A stretch of DNA of 64,000 nucleotides from CAZXSK01 sp964642855 (GTDB taxonomy: Bacteria > Planctomycetota > Phycisphaerae > SM23-33). A program made the translations under genes and the position numbers. The stretch is from NCBI GenBank assembly GCA_964642855.1, contig CAZXSK010000011.1:1-64000 (forward strand), in the 5' to 3' direction. Below are positions 1-8,786 of the stretch, piece after piece (the first letter of the stretch is position 1; each line of letters starts with the position of its first letter). Under the pieces are notes generated by a model. The model saw nothing but the letters and a program-made list of their open reading frames with translations. It was not told the origin of the DNA and searched no databases.

Positions 1-65
1 TGGGCGAAGAGGCCGCCGATTGCGGGCCCCACGAGCTGTTCGTCGACATCCTGAGCGTGCTGTAA
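1..65 (+). CDS. C-terminal end of an unidentified gene (partial)
   Basis: The frame beginning at base 3 is open to a TAA stop at 63-65 and gives 20 residues ending in DILSVL. The rest lies before the window, so no family can be named. It runs in the same direction as the following isomerase gene, with about 93 bp between them, and may belong to the same transcription unit. Confidence 0.4.
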   Translation, partial: GEEAADCGPHELFVDILSVL

Positions 66-129
66 CGGCGGGTTCCGGCCGGTTGGGTTTGCATGACGAA
101 TCTGCCCCCTGCAGGCAGGGCGTGGGATA

Positions 130-155
130 CTCCTCCTACAATGAGAAAGGAGGAG
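130..155 (+). promoter_or_regulatory. Inverted repeat covering the Shine-Dalgarno of the isomerase gene
   Basis: CTCCTCCT at 130-137 is the exact reverse complement of AGGAGGAG at 148-155, with a 10-nt loop. The right arm is the ribosome binding site of the ATG at 159. In RNA the 8-bp stem would hide the Shine-Dalgarno sequence. Whether it regulates translation is inference. Confidence 0.4.
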
Positions 156-158
156 TTT

Positions 159-1070
159 ATGGCGATAGAGATCGGCCTGAAACTCGACCCGGGCGCGCTG
201 TTCGGAAGCGATTGGCCTGCCGGCCTGTCTCCGCCGGAACGTCTGCTCAAGGCGATGGCGGGGTGGGGTGTCGACTTCGTCGAGATTCCGTGGGGTGACG
301 ACCGCCCCTGGGAGCCGGTCGAACGCCTGGTGGATCTCTGCGGGACCGTCGGCATCGGCGTGTCACTTCACCCGTACCTGCATTCCCATCTGGCCCCGGA
401 GATCTTCGATCGCACCGGTCCGACCGAAGGCCACGTAGAGATTCTCGATCGAGCGCGCCGAATGGTCGATCGTACAGGCCAGGCGGTAACGCTGGTTTTC
501 CACGGCGGGGTTGCCCAGCACGAGCCTCACGGGCGTTCGATTGCTGCTGCCCGGCAGGCGGGAAGGGAGTTCGCCGAATGGCTGGGCGATCAGGCGTCGC
601 GCCGATCGGGCGTTGAAGCCTTTCTCGAAACCCAGGTGCCCGACGCCCCCGACAACCGGGGAATCGTGCGGATGGGAGAGACGTGGCGGTCGTGTCTGAA
701 GCTCGTACGGCAGACGGCGTGTGGTATCTGCTGGGATCTCGGGCACGCGTTCATCGCTGCTGAATATGGAAAGCACACAGCCGTTCCTCCGCCGGAGTTC
801 GTCTGCTGGGTCGGGCACGTGCATGCCCACGACGTAGCCCGGCAGGGCGAGTGGCTGCGCGACCATAGGCCTCTGGGCGAAGGCGTATCGCGTTGGCGAG
901 AAGACCTTTCGCTGCTGTCGGGCGTCAGCTTTGAGGGTCGCGTGCTGCTGGAGGTGGATCTGTCGGAATACGATCGGCTGGCGGAGATCGAGAGCATGTT
1001 CAACCACTCCGCCCGCGAGATCCGCGCGGTCTTCACACCGGCCGTATCCGTCAGTCAGAGCACGGATTGA
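159..1070 (+). CDS. Sugar phosphate isomerase/epimerase family protein (xylose isomerase-like TIM barrel)
   Basis: This 303-aa protein has the look of the AP-endonuclease-2/xylose-isomerase-like TIM barrel. Seen in the sequence: an HPYLHSH strand end, VTLVFHGG, an acidic strand VEAFLETQ, CWDLGHA, a metal-site-like HVHAHD near residue 225, and VLLEVDL near the C-terminus. These His, Asp and Glu residues at strand ends are the usual divalent-metal ligands of the fold. The ATG at 159 was chosen over an in-frame ATG at 93 because AAGGAGG lies 5 bases upstream. The substrate cannot be read from the sequence. Its neighbours are carbohydrate genes, which fits a catabolic sugar isomerase or epimerase. 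Confidence 0.75.
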   Translation: MAIEIGLKLDPGALFGSDWPAGLSPPERLLKAMAGWGVDFVEIPWGDDRPWEPVERLVDLCGTVGIGVSLHPYLHSHLAPEIFDRTGPTEGHVEILDRARRMVDRTGQAVTLVFHGGVAQHEPHGRSIAAARQAGREFAEWLGDQASRRSGVEAFLETQVPDAPDNRGIVRMGETWRSCLKLVRQTACGICWDLGHAFIAAEYGKHTAVPPPEFVCWVGHVHAHDVARQGEWLRDHRPLGEGVSRWREDLSLLSGVSFEGRVLLEVDLSEYDRLAEIESMFNHSAREIRAVFTPAVSVSQSTD

Positions 1071-1118
1071 CTCGCGACGGTCGTCCAGGGCGTTGGAGGA
1101 CCACACCCGCGCGCCGTT

Positions 1119-4094
1119 CTACTTCTCGCCGAGGATGATCTTCTCGCCGTCGAACGAAATCGTCTGCTTCCCGACGGTCACCTCGGCGTCGAGGCCCTTG
1201 CCCTTCGCCGATACCACCGGGGCGTCCTTCTTCTGGATGGTAACCACGACGAAGAAATCGTCCCCGCCGGTGGCGACGATGGCGTTCCAGTTGATTTTCT
1301 CCACGCCGTGGTACTTGTTGACCGACTGCCTGTTAGGCCGGCCGATCTTGACGTCGGAAGGCGCGATGAAAGTTGCCTGCAGGCTCGCGTCGCCGTAGTC
1401 GATGGTAAACCCCGGGCGGTCGTGGTCGACGGTGACCTTGTAATTGAGATCGGTCTTGGGCATGGTCGGCAACTGCCACAGCCATTCCTTCCGGCCGCCC
1501 CCTTCGATCCGATCGACGAGGACCATCAGGCAGGGCGCGCCGCTCTTGCCGGAGTAATCGAAGGCGAAGGCTCGCTTGCCGGTGATACCCAGGTCGGCAA
1601 AGCCTTCCGGCCAGCGGATCAAGTTGCCGTCATATGTCCTGCCCTTCTTGCCGGCGTAGACGTCGTTCATGTCGATGGTCAGCCGGCCGGAGCCGGTTTG
1701 CTCATCGATATCACGGAACGCCAGCCTGCCGCAGCCGCTTTGATTGATCTTCTCGTCTTCGGGCAGGAGCACGACCGATTCCTGCTCGCGGATGCCCTTG
1801 CGAGAGGTCGAGCCGGTCGCCCACGGGTGGCCCAGCCCCCACAGCCGGAACGTACCCGCATTGGGGTGGTTCCAACCGCCGACCATGCTTGCCTTGAGGA
1901 ACACCTGGGCGATGAAGTCGTCGTCGGAGTCCCAGCCACTTCGCAGGCAATGGAAGCCGAAGGTCGGCGCATGCCATGTCAGCGGCATGCCCTTCGACGG
2001 GTGTTTCGGCTCCATCTCCAGCGGGTAGTGCAGAAATTCCATCGCCAGTTGGATGCCGCTGTCGACCAGTACATTCCCGGCGGAGTTGGCGTCTTCGACC
2101 CCGTAGATGTGGTTCCACGCCCACAGCAGGTACGGCTTGTACTGCTGGGGTACGATCGGGAACGCTGCGGAGATCCATCGGCTGTCGACGCCGCAGGCAC
2201 TGTTGAGCTTGAGTACCTTCGTGTCGCCATTCTTCTGGAAGAGCACCTGCATCATGCGTCGGGGCATGAGCAGCTTCACGTCGGGGTCGGGCGAGGCATA
2301 GCGTCCGAACATCTTGCGGTAATGTGTGGCGAAGACCAGCGGATACCAGCTGGCGATATTGGCATAGCCGCCTGTTTCCGCCTGGAACCCTCCTTCGCCA
2401 ATGCCAACGCGATAGTGCTGGTAGTTCGTCCACCGCGCGGTGTCGAGCATCTGTGCGATCGATGGATCGGCTCCGCCATGGGCCTTCCAGAACGCGTAGT
2501 CCCGCTTCCATTGGGCAAGCTGGAGCTCATACAGCGCCAAGCGATCGGCCATCGCTTCGTGCTTCAGAGACACCAGCAGCGGCGCGACGGTTCGCTTGGT
2601 GTTTCCCGTCTCCACGAGCATCATGACCGGGTAGATGCCCTGCCTGAGCTGGTAGAAGGTCTTGTCGTCGAGCTTCTGGCCGGCGACCCAGACCTCTACA
2701 TCCCGGCCATCGGGCACGAAGCCGACAACCTGGTCCTTCTCCACCTTAATCGCGGTGAACAGCATGACGCGCATCGGGCCATCGACCTGCTCAAGCTTGT
2801 CCAGGTGAATGCCCTCCTCGTCGCCAGCTGCCCGGGGCAGGGGAGCAAACTTGACCGATTCGCGCACGAGTTTCGCCCCTCCCTTGACCTTCAGGAACGA
2901 AGCTTCGGTTCCGATCTCCGGACGGGCGCCGTTGTATCCGCCGATGGTTCGGAGCACGTTGGACGAACCTTTGGCGGACATGGGTCCGGCGATGATCCAA
3001 TCGCCGATGGGCTTGCCAGCCTCAAACGTCACCAAAGGCACGCCCTTGCCCCGGCTGTAGGAACGGTCGGGTTTGATCTCCTGCGCGCCTTGTTGCGGGT
3101 CGGCGGGCTTGACCGGCTCGTTTCCGTCCAGGCCCCAGAGCGTCAGGGCGGTCATGCCGGCTGCGCCCCGACAGGGCCCGTAGTAGTTGCTGCACGGGTG
3201 GTAGTTCGGGTGGGCGGTCATGAGGTACTTCAGCCAGTAGTGTCCGTAGGGCCTGGCGAACTTGAGGAACTCCTTCTCCAGATCCTCCGGCCATTCGCCG
3301 TGCAACAGGTCCCAGGTCATCAGCAGCGCGACCATCCGGTGGCCGAATCCTCCGCTACCGAACCCGCCGTTGAAGTCATCGAACGAGAAGTCGCCCTTGA
3401 AATCGCGGATGAGCTTGAAGATGCGGATTTTGAACTTCTCCTCGCCGGTAAGCTTGTAAAGCAGGGCGAGGTTCACGATGTCAGCACCTCCGGCTACCTT
3501 CTTGTAGTACGCCTGACCGAAGGGGGTCTTGAGCTTCTTGCGGTAATGGTCCAACTGGTTCGCCCGCAGCAGAACACGGGGCCTTTCGTCCGGCGTGACC
3601 GGCTGGAAGTCCTCCTCCAGGATCCGCCGGTAGGGTTTGATCTCACCGGTCGCCTTGCCAGACACCTTCTCCCCTCGCCAGGTCCCGGAGTACGTACCCG
3701 CCCACCCGCCGTCCTTTGTGCGATCGAGCTTGACGGTCCATCGCCCTCGCCCGCCGGGCACCCAGATATCCCGGGCCATGTGCATGTCCGCGACGATCTC
3801 GATGTGGTCGTCGGTGATGGTGGCTTCGTCGATGAACCCGGAGTGGTTGCCGTTGGAGAACCCCAGCGCCATCGCGTGGGCGCGAGCCCATTTCCCTTCC
3901 TTCGCCTCCGCCTGGAGGATCACGTGCTGGCCGTTGTCCGCCTGGTTGCCCTTGTGGTAGACCGCCTTGCGGAGGGTTACCTCGAGGATGCCCGTAAAGG
4001 ATTTGTCCTGATCGGCTGCCTGCAAGGGCAGGGGCAGCGCAAATACAGCAGCCAGTGCTAGGCCGAGTAATCTTCTTGTGAACCACGTATGCAT
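1119..4094 (-). CDS. Secreted heparinase II/III-like (polysaccharide-lyase-like) protein
   Basis: This 991-aa protein starts with a classic signal peptide (two Arg, a Leu/Ala core, and an LQAA cleavage region near residue 26), so it is exported. An N-terminal beta-rich segment (about 30-165) is followed by a helical part (about 185-700) with tandem aromatic-rich helices, including HPNYHPCSNYYGPCRGAAG and a GEGGFQAETGGYANIA segment, as in (alpha/alpha)6-toroid lyases. A later beta-sandwich-like part carries GGWNHPNAGTFRLWGLG, which resembles the C-terminal region of heparinase II/III proteins. The catalytic residues and substrate are not certain. It is transcribed divergently from the oligogalacturonate-lyase-like gene at 4363, and together they suggest extracellular uronate or glycan degradation. 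It could also belong to an uncharacterised planctomycete family with the same fold. Confidence 0.6.
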   Translation of the reverse strand: MHTWFTRRLLGLALAAVFALPLPLQAADQDKSFTGILEVTLRKAVYHKGNQADNGQHVILQAEAKEGKWARAHAMALGFSNGNHSGFIDEATITDDHIEIVADMHMARDIWVPGGRGRWTVKLDRTKDGGWAGTYSGTWRGEKVSGKATGEIKPYRRILEEDFQPVTPDERPRVLLRANQLDHYRKKLKTPFGQAYYKKVAGGADIVNLALLYKLTGEEKFKIRIFKLIRDFKGDFSFDDFNGGFGSGGFGHRMVALLMTWDLLHGEWPEDLEKEFLKFARPYGHYWLKYLMTAHPNYHPCSNYYGPCRGAAGMTALTLWGLDGNEPVKPADPQQGAQEIKPDRSYSRGKGVPLVTFEAGKPIGDWIIAGPMSAKGSSNVLRTIGGYNGARPEIGTEASFLKVKGGAKLVRESVKFAPLPRAAGDEEGIHLDKLEQVDGPMRVMLFTAIKVEKDQVVGFVPDGRDVEVWVAGQKLDDKTFYQLRQGIYPVMMLVETGNTKRTVAPLLVSLKHEAMADRLALYELQLAQWKRDYAFWKAHGGADPSIAQMLDTARWTNYQHYRVGIGEGGFQAETGGYANIASWYPLVFATHYRKMFGRYASPDPDVKLLMPRRMMQVLFQKNGDTKVLKLNSACGVDSRWISAAFPIVPQQYKPYLLWAWNHIYGVEDANSAGNVLVDSGIQLAMEFLHYPLEMEPKHPSKGMPLTWHAPTFGFHCLRSGWDSDDDFIAQVFLKASMVGGWNHPNAGTFRLWGLGHPWATGSTSRKGIREQESVVLLPEDEKINQSGCGRLAFRDIDEQTGSGRLTIDMNDVYAGKKGRTYDGNLIRWPEGFADLGITGKRAFAFDYSGKSGAPCLMVLVDRIEGGGRKEWLWQLPTMPKTDLNYKVTVDHDRPGFTIDYGDASLQATFIAPSDVKIGRPNRQSVNKYHGVEKINWNAIVATGGDDFFVVVTIQKKDAPVVSAKGKGLDAEVTVGKQTISFDGEKIILGEK

Positions 4095-4273
4095 GGCGGA
4101 ATCCTTCCGTAGTGTTACGTCTTGTCCATCTGTGCCATCCCGTCGACACCTGTCGCCCGCTGCCGCCCGACCTGAGCAATGCGGGCCCTTTGCCGATCAT
4201 TGAACCCTCTCGACGGTTGCAGGTGCCTGTACTGTTGCGGGTAAGGGGCAAAACCCATTTGCTCTGCGGATAC

Positions 4274-4301
4274 TTGCCGTTTCTCTCGATTCTGGTATCC
4301 T
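4274..4301 (+). promoter_or_regulatory. Candidate sigma-70 promoter of the PL22-like gene
   Basis: TTGCCG (4274-4279) and TATCCT (4296-4301) are separated by 16 bp, each matching 4 of 6 consensus bases. The start codon lies about 60 bases downstream. The match is weak, so the call rests mainly on placement in the 268-bp divergent intergenic region (4095-4362). Confidence 0.28.
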
Positions 4302-4362
4302 GCGTCTCTCCGCCGGGCCCGCTCGCACCGCGATGCGACGCAGACAATAGGAGATAACTGGC

Positions 4363-5499
4363 ATGACACCCGACCTTGCGAGGCATCCATACTTCCAGCC
4401 CTGGGTCGACCCCGAGAGCGGCATCACGAGCTACCTGCTGTCTGAGCGGGTCGCTCCCCTGCAGAAGGCCTGGTACTACCATACGCCCAGTGTTTCTGAC
4501 GACAACCGCTGGCTTTGGTTCTACGCTTCTTTTCCGCCTTCGAGGCAATGGTTCCCCGCAGCTGTCTGCCTTGACCCGGACGATCCCCGGTTCCGCACGT
4601 TTCCAGGATTTGTCGGAGGCGGCAATCCGGTGCTGATCGACGGAGGATCGGCGGCGTATGTCACCTCAAAGGACGAGATCTACCGCCAGCCTCTCGACGG
4701 CCAGCCGGAGCTGATCTTCAAGATGCCAGGCGACGTCACACAGGGCAGGCATCTGTTCACGCTCGTGACGGATCTGAGTATCTCGGCCGACGGGAAGTAC
4801 TTCGTGTTGGACAGCAGGATCGGCAATCGCTGGCTGATCTCGACCGTCGAGATCGCGACGGGCGAAATCACCCCGCTTCGATGGTTCCATCGTTGCCATC
4901 ATCACGCGGTCTTCTCGCCGACCGACCCCGAGCAGATCCTGGTGGGGCAGGGCCCGTACGTGGACGCGGTCACCGGTGACAAGGGCAACATGGACATCCG
5001 GCTGTGGATCATGGACACGAAACGGACGTACTACGAGCCTCTGCAGGAAGATATGTGGTTCGGAAGGAACTCCATGAGCTGTCACGAATGGTTCACCGCG
5101 GACGGCAAGATCCAGTGGGTGGACTACTGGAATGGTCTGTTCGAGGTGGACCCGCATGCCGATCCGCGTAAGCGCGAGCTGTTCTGGGAGCACAAGGACC
5201 TCTGCCACGGGCAGACTGAGAAGACGCTGCGTTACTCGGTTGCCGACGAGAACCCGTACAAGCGAAACGAGAAGGCTCCCTGCCGGGTGCTGCTCTACGA
5301 CCGTACACGTGGCGAGTACGTGCCGATTGTCTCGAGCATGATCGGTGCTCCGCTACCGCCAGGTCATTGGCGGGCGTATCATCTGGATCCGCACCCCCAC
5401 TTTTCTGCAGACGGCTCGCTCGTGGTCTACACGTCGACGGTCGCTGATCGCGTGGACGTGGCGGTGACGCCAACTTCCGATGCGATTGATGGACTCTGA
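4363..5499 (+). CDS. Oligogalacturonate-lyase-like beta-propeller protein (PL22-like)
   Basis: This 378-aa protein lacks a signal peptide and is therefore probably cytoplasmic. It is built of repeated beta-propeller blades (for example ISADGKYFVL, FSADGSLVVY). The segments CHHHAVFSPTDPEQIL (about 179-195), SCHEWFTADGKIQWVDYW (about 238-255) and HLDPHPHFSADGSL (about 345-358) put His residues where oligogalacturonide lyases (family PL22) bind Mn and the substrate. The length is close to the usual 380-390 residues. If it is a lyase, it would cleave unsaturated oligogalacturonides inside the cell after extracellular depolymerisation. AGGAGA lies 9 bases before the ATG. The family is judged from motifs by eye; the alternative is a non-enzymatic propeller. 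Confidence 0.55.
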   Translation: MTPDLARHPYFQPWVDPESGITSYLLSERVAPLQKAWYYHTPSVSDDNRWLWFYASFPPSRQWFPAAVCLDPDDPRFRTFPGFVGGGNPVLIDGGSAAYVTSKDEIYRQPLDGQPELIFKMPGDVTQGRHLFTLVTDLSISADGKYFVLDSRIGNRWLISTVEIATGEITPLRWFHRCHHHAVFSPTDPEQILVGQGPYVDAVTGDKGNMDIRLWIMDTKRTYYEPLQEDMWFGRNSMSCHEWFTADGKIQWVDYWNGLFEVDPHADPRKRELFWEHKDLCHGQTEKTLRYSVADENPYKRNEKAPCRVLLYDRTRGEYVPIVSSMIGAPLPPGHWRAYHLDPHPHFSADGSLVVYTSTVADRVDVAVTPTSDAIDGL

Positions 5500-5821
5500 T
5501 GGCAGGGCGGGAGGTCGAGTCACTCAGCCTTTGACAGGTGTGTTGCCATACATCGTTTCAGGGAAGCTGGTTAGCTACGTTGTGACAAAAATCACGATTT
5601 CCTGATTTTCGTGGATCGTTTCTGCAAGGTAAAGCGTTTTGAGACCTGGCGCGGGGAGGCCACTCGGGTGAATGTCTTGTCAACGACATTCGCCTTCGTA
5701 GGTTTCGGCATGTCGCCAGAGCTGCACAACATGGGCAAGCGTGGCTCCCGAAGCGCTTTGGCCAGGTTTTTGCATACGCACGGAGGGATAGCAGGCACGA
5801 TTCCCATATTGGAAGTGAAGC
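5500..5821. other. Intergenic region without a supported gene
   Basis: These 322 bases carry no convincing gene. They contain a TGTGA-N6-TCACG dyad (5581-5596), an AT-rich inverted repeat AAAATCA/TGATTTT (5588-5609), and a 7-bp inverted repeat GAATGTC/GACATTC (5670-5691). Short open frames here (for example 5611-5832) lack a ribosome binding site and recognisable protein features. Confidence 0.4.
5581..5596. promoter_or_regulatory. CRP/FNR-type dyad (possible operator)
   Basis: TGTGA, six bases, TCACG matches the CRP-family half-site pattern TGTGA-N6-TCACA at 9 of 10 positions. It lies 82 bp after the stop of the PL22-like gene and 226 bp before the small gene at 5822, so no target promoter is obvious. 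A chance occurrence is quite possible. Confidence 0.2.
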
Positions 5822-6034
5822 ATGAGTATTGAGGGCTGTCCGTTTCGAGACCCCGACAATCCGCCGAAAATCATCAACGGTAAGTGCGATTGCCCAAATG
5901 ACTTGCCTGACGATCCCTGCGCCCTTCGCTGCCGCTACCGCCGGGCATTCCTGGCCAGCCTTTCGAGCAGCCCTAGCCTGAACCTTCGTCTGCGCCAGGC
6001 GATCGCCCATCGCATGGACTCCTCCGGAGGGTAG
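5822..6034 (+). CDS. Small cysteine-containing hypothetical protein
   Basis: This 70-aa ORF has an acidic, Pro/Cys-containing N-terminal half (GCPFRDPDNPP, then KCDCPNDLPDDPC) followed by a basic, Arg-rich C-terminal half. The five Cys in the first 40 residues could bind a metal, but no known motif is complete. GAAGTGAAG just before the ATG is only a modest ribosome binding site. No family was recognised, and the gene may not be real. Confidence 0.35.
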   Translation: MSIEGCPFRDPDNPPKIINGKCDCPNDLPDDPCALRCRYRRAFLASLSSSPSLNLRLRQAIAHRMDSSGG

Positions 6035-6140
6035 TTGTGTGCTTCACCGGAAGCTTGTCGATATTCCCTCGCAAGTTCGACCTCGCCGTCTATGATAGAC
6101 TCTCAAAAGAACCTGACGTTTCCACCGGGAACATCTCTGT

Positions 6141-6971
6141 ATGGATAACTTCTGGGTAGCCTTGGGATTGACCGCCTTTGCGGGGCTTTCGACGGGGATC
6201 GGCAGCGCCATCGCTTTTTTCGCCAAGCGCACCAACTTTCGTTTCCTGTCCGTGGCGACGGGCTTCTCCGCGGGGGTCATGCTCTACGTGTCCTTCGTCG
6301 AGATTCTCCCCAAAGCCGCTGAGAGCATCGCCGAAGCGGGGGCAGAGAGCACGGCTGGGTGGTGGGCGACAGCCTCTTTTTTTGCCGGGATCATGGTCAT
6401 TCTGCTGATCGATCGCCTGATTCCCTCGGCTGAGAATCCGCACGAGGTCCGGTCGAACAGTCAGGTCGATGCCGTGCACGATGGGGCCTCGCCCCAGCAA
6501 CTGCTGCAGACCTCTCCGGAGAAGCTTCACCGTATGGGGCTGTTCACGGCGCTTGCCATCGCGATTCACAACTTCCCTGAGGGGCTGGCGACTTTCCTTG
6601 CCGCATTGAGCGATCCCGCCCTGGGCCTGGCGATCGCCATCGCCATCGCCCTGCACAATATCCCGGAGGGAATCAGCGTATCGGTTCCCATCTACTTTGC
6701 CACCGGCAAGCGACGCCCGGCTTTTCTCTACTCGGTGCTCTCGGGGGTGGCCGAACCAATTGGGGCGCTTGTCGGCTACCTCGTCCTCCGGCCTTTCATC
6801 GGGCCAGGCATGATGGGGGCGCTGTTCGGAGCGGTCGGGGGGATCATGGTCTACATTTCACTTGATGAACTGCTGCCCACGTCCCGGGCCTACGGGAAGG
6901 GGCACGATTCGCTCTATGGGCTGCTGGCGGGAATGGCTGTGATGGCGATGAGCCTATTGCTGATGGCCTGA
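6141..6971 (+). CDS. zupT: ZIP family metal transporter (ZupT-like)
   Basis: This 276-aa inner-membrane protein is close to the usual ZupT length (about 260-270). It has about eight hydrophobic segments. The two metal-binding helices of the ZIP family are clear: HNFPEGLATF (about 143-152) and HNIPEGISVSV (about 173-183), both containing the HNxPEG signature. A hydrophilic loop between TM3 and TM4 (about 95-130) contains acidic and His residues. The expected role is uptake of zinc and possibly other divalent ions into the cytoplasm. It stands alone and converges with comM, leaving only 18 bp between the stops. Confidence 0.85.
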   Translation: MDNFWVALGLTAFAGLSTGIGSAIAFFAKRTNFRFLSVATGFSAGVMLYVSFVEILPKAAESIAEAGAESTAGWWATASFFAGIMVILLIDRLIPSAENPHEVRSNSQVDAVHDGASPQQLLQTSPEKLHRMGLFTALAIAIHNFPEGLATFLAALSDPALGLAIAIAIALHNIPEGISVSVPIYFATGKRRPAFLYSVLSGVAEPIGALVGYLVLRPFIGPGMMGALFGAVGGIMVYISLDELLPTSRAYGKGHDSLYGLLAGMAVMAMSLLLMA

Positions 6972-6989
6972 CTCAATGCGGAGTGAGAA

Positions 6990-8525
6990 CTACAGCTTTC
7001 GATCGAGTCTGCGGTACTGAATGGCCTCGGCCAGGTGGTGGGCAGCGATGGCGGTTTCATTTTCGAGGTCAGCGATCGTTCGCGCAAGCCGCAGGACTTT
7101 GTCATGAGCGCGGGCGCTCAAGCCCAGTTCCGTCATCGCCTGCTTGAGGAGCATTTCTCCGGATTCATCCAGCTGGCAGAACCGGCGGACTTCGGGTGAG
7201 GACATCGTGGCGTTGGTGGTCACTACGCCCCGGCCGTTGAATCGCTTCCGCTGAATCTCTCGCGCCTGCCGGACCTGTTGGCGCATCTGCTCCGAGGACA
7301 ACCCGCCGCCGGTCGGGTTGCGGAGGTCCCTCCAGGGAACGGGCGGGACTTCGACGTGGATGTCAATGCGGTCGACCAGAGGGCCCGACACGCGTCCCAT
7401 GTATCGCTCGACCATCAGCGGCGAGCAGTTGCAGCGGCGTTTGGGATCGGTCGCATACCCGCAGGGGCATGGGTTCATTGCAGCTACCAGCATAATGCTC
7501 GCGGGAAAGCGCATCGTGCTGTGCACCCGCGGGATCGTAACGCAGCGGTCTTCCAGAGGCTGGCGAATCATCTCCAGGGTCGGCCGGGCGAACTCGGGGA
7601 ACTCGTCGAGGAAGAGCACGCCGTGATTGGCCAGTGAGACCTCCCCGGGCTGGGGAATGGCTCCGCCGCCGATCAGTGCCGCGGAGCTGGATGAGTGATG
7701 GGGCATGCGCACCGGGCGGGTGGCCAGGAGCGACTGTCCCGCCCCGAGCAGCCCGCGCGCCGAGTAGATCCGTGTGGTCTCCAGCGACTCCTCCGGTGAC
7801 AGAGCAGGCAGGATCGTCGGGATCCGCTTGGCGAGCATGGTCTTGCCCGAACCGGGCGGGCCGATCAGCAGGATGTTATGATGCCCAGCGGCTGCGATCG
7901 TCAGCGCGCGCTTCGCGGATTCCTGCCCCCGGACGTCGGCGAAATCTACCTCGTATTTCCCCTCGGTGGCGAAGATCTCGTTGAGGTCCACCGAGACCGG
8001 TTCGATGGGCAGGTCGCCGGTCAGCACGCCGACCGCTTCCGTGAGGTAGCTCACCGGAATCACGTCCACGCCTTCGACAACGGCTGCCTCGGCGGCATTC
8101 TCGGCAGGCAGGATCAACCCGCGGCGATTCTGCTGTTGGGCGAGCATCGCTGCAGCGAGGGCTCCGCGCACCGGCCTGACGCGACCGTCCAGTGCGAGTT
8201 CCCCCATCACGATGTAGTCGTCGAGAAAGTCGCTGGCGAGCTGGCCTCCTGCGATCATGCAGGCGATGGCGATGGGCAGGTCGAAGGCGGACGAATCCTT
8301 GCGAACTTCGGCCGGTGCAAGGTTGATGATGACCTTTGGCCCCGGCCAGCGGTAGCCAGAGTTCCGCAGCGCTGCCTGGATGCGCGAGAGGCTTTCGCGT
8401 ACAGCTGCATCGGCAAGCCCGACGAGTTTGACTTCGCCGTTCTTGCCGAGCGACACATCGGCTTCGACCTCGCAGGCCACCGCATCGATGCCCTGCAGGA
8501 TGGAACTGTGCACGCGAGCGATCAT
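6990..8525 (-). CDS. comM: YifB/ComM family Mg-chelatase-like AAA+ ATPase
   Basis: At 511 aa this is a standard ComM length. The N-terminal domain (about 1-180) has the ribosomal-S5/Lon-fold features of the family, such as SSILQGIDAVACEVE and KVIINLAPAEVRKDSSAFDLP. The AAA+ core carries Walker A GPPGSGKTML (about 220-230), Walker B VLFLDEFPEF (about 305-314), and the family motif MNPCPCGY. The C-terminal helical lid has SARAHDKVLRLARTIADLE. ComM is a hexameric helicase that drives branch migration during natural transformation in Vibrio and Haemophilus; in other bacteria the role is less settled. A type IV pilus cluster lies nearby, so a role in DNA uptake is possible, but that is inference. 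Confidence 0.92.
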   Translation of the reverse strand: MIARVHSSILQGIDAVACEVEADVSLGKNGEVKLVGLADAAVRESLSRIQAALRNSGYRWPGPKVIINLAPAEVRKDSSAFDLPIAIACMIAGGQLASDFLDDYIVMGELALDGRVRPVRGALAAAMLAQQQNRRGLILPAENAAEAAVVEGVDVIPVSYLTEAVGVLTGDLPIEPVSVDLNEIFATEGKYEVDFADVRGQESAKRALTIAAAGHHNILLIGPPGSGKTMLAKRIPTILPALSPEESLETTRIYSARGLLGAGQSLLATRPVRMPHHSSSSAALIGGGAIPQPGEVSLANHGVLFLDEFPEFARPTLEMIRQPLEDRCVTIPRVHSTMRFPASIMLVAAMNPCPCGYATDPKRRCNCSPLMVERYMGRVSGPLVDRIDIHVEVPPVPWRDLRNPTGGGLSSEQMRQQVRQAREIQRKRFNGRGVVTTNATMSSPEVRRFCQLDESGEMLLKQAMTELGLSARAHDKVLRLARTIADLENETAIAAHHLAEAIQYRRLDRKL

Positions 8526-8786
8526 GGGACACCCTCTGCCATCGTTAGGGCGATGTTAGCTGCAAGTGCCGCGGCCCGCAAGGGGAAATCAATCGTTTGG
8601 CGACGATTCGACCGGGTGCGTCTGGCGGGGCTACCCAGAACGCAGACGATCCCCATCGAAAGACGATCCGAGCAACGAGTTGACAGTCCCTGGCGACTCG
8701 AATATCCATGCCCGCAACAGAATACGCTGCGAAGGACGGTTGGCCTGCTACGTCTAACTCGATGAAACCCAAACCAGGAGGATACA

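Noticed and set aside
1308..4061. A 917-codon open frame on the plus strand opposite the heparinase-like gene
   Set aside because: It is a shadow of the minus-strand gene. It has no ribosome binding site or protein motif and its residues follow the GC-rich codon bias of the opposite strand.
5611..5832. 73-codon frame on the plus strand
   Set aside because: No ribosome binding site, overlaps the start of the better small gene at 5822, and its composition is not protein-like.
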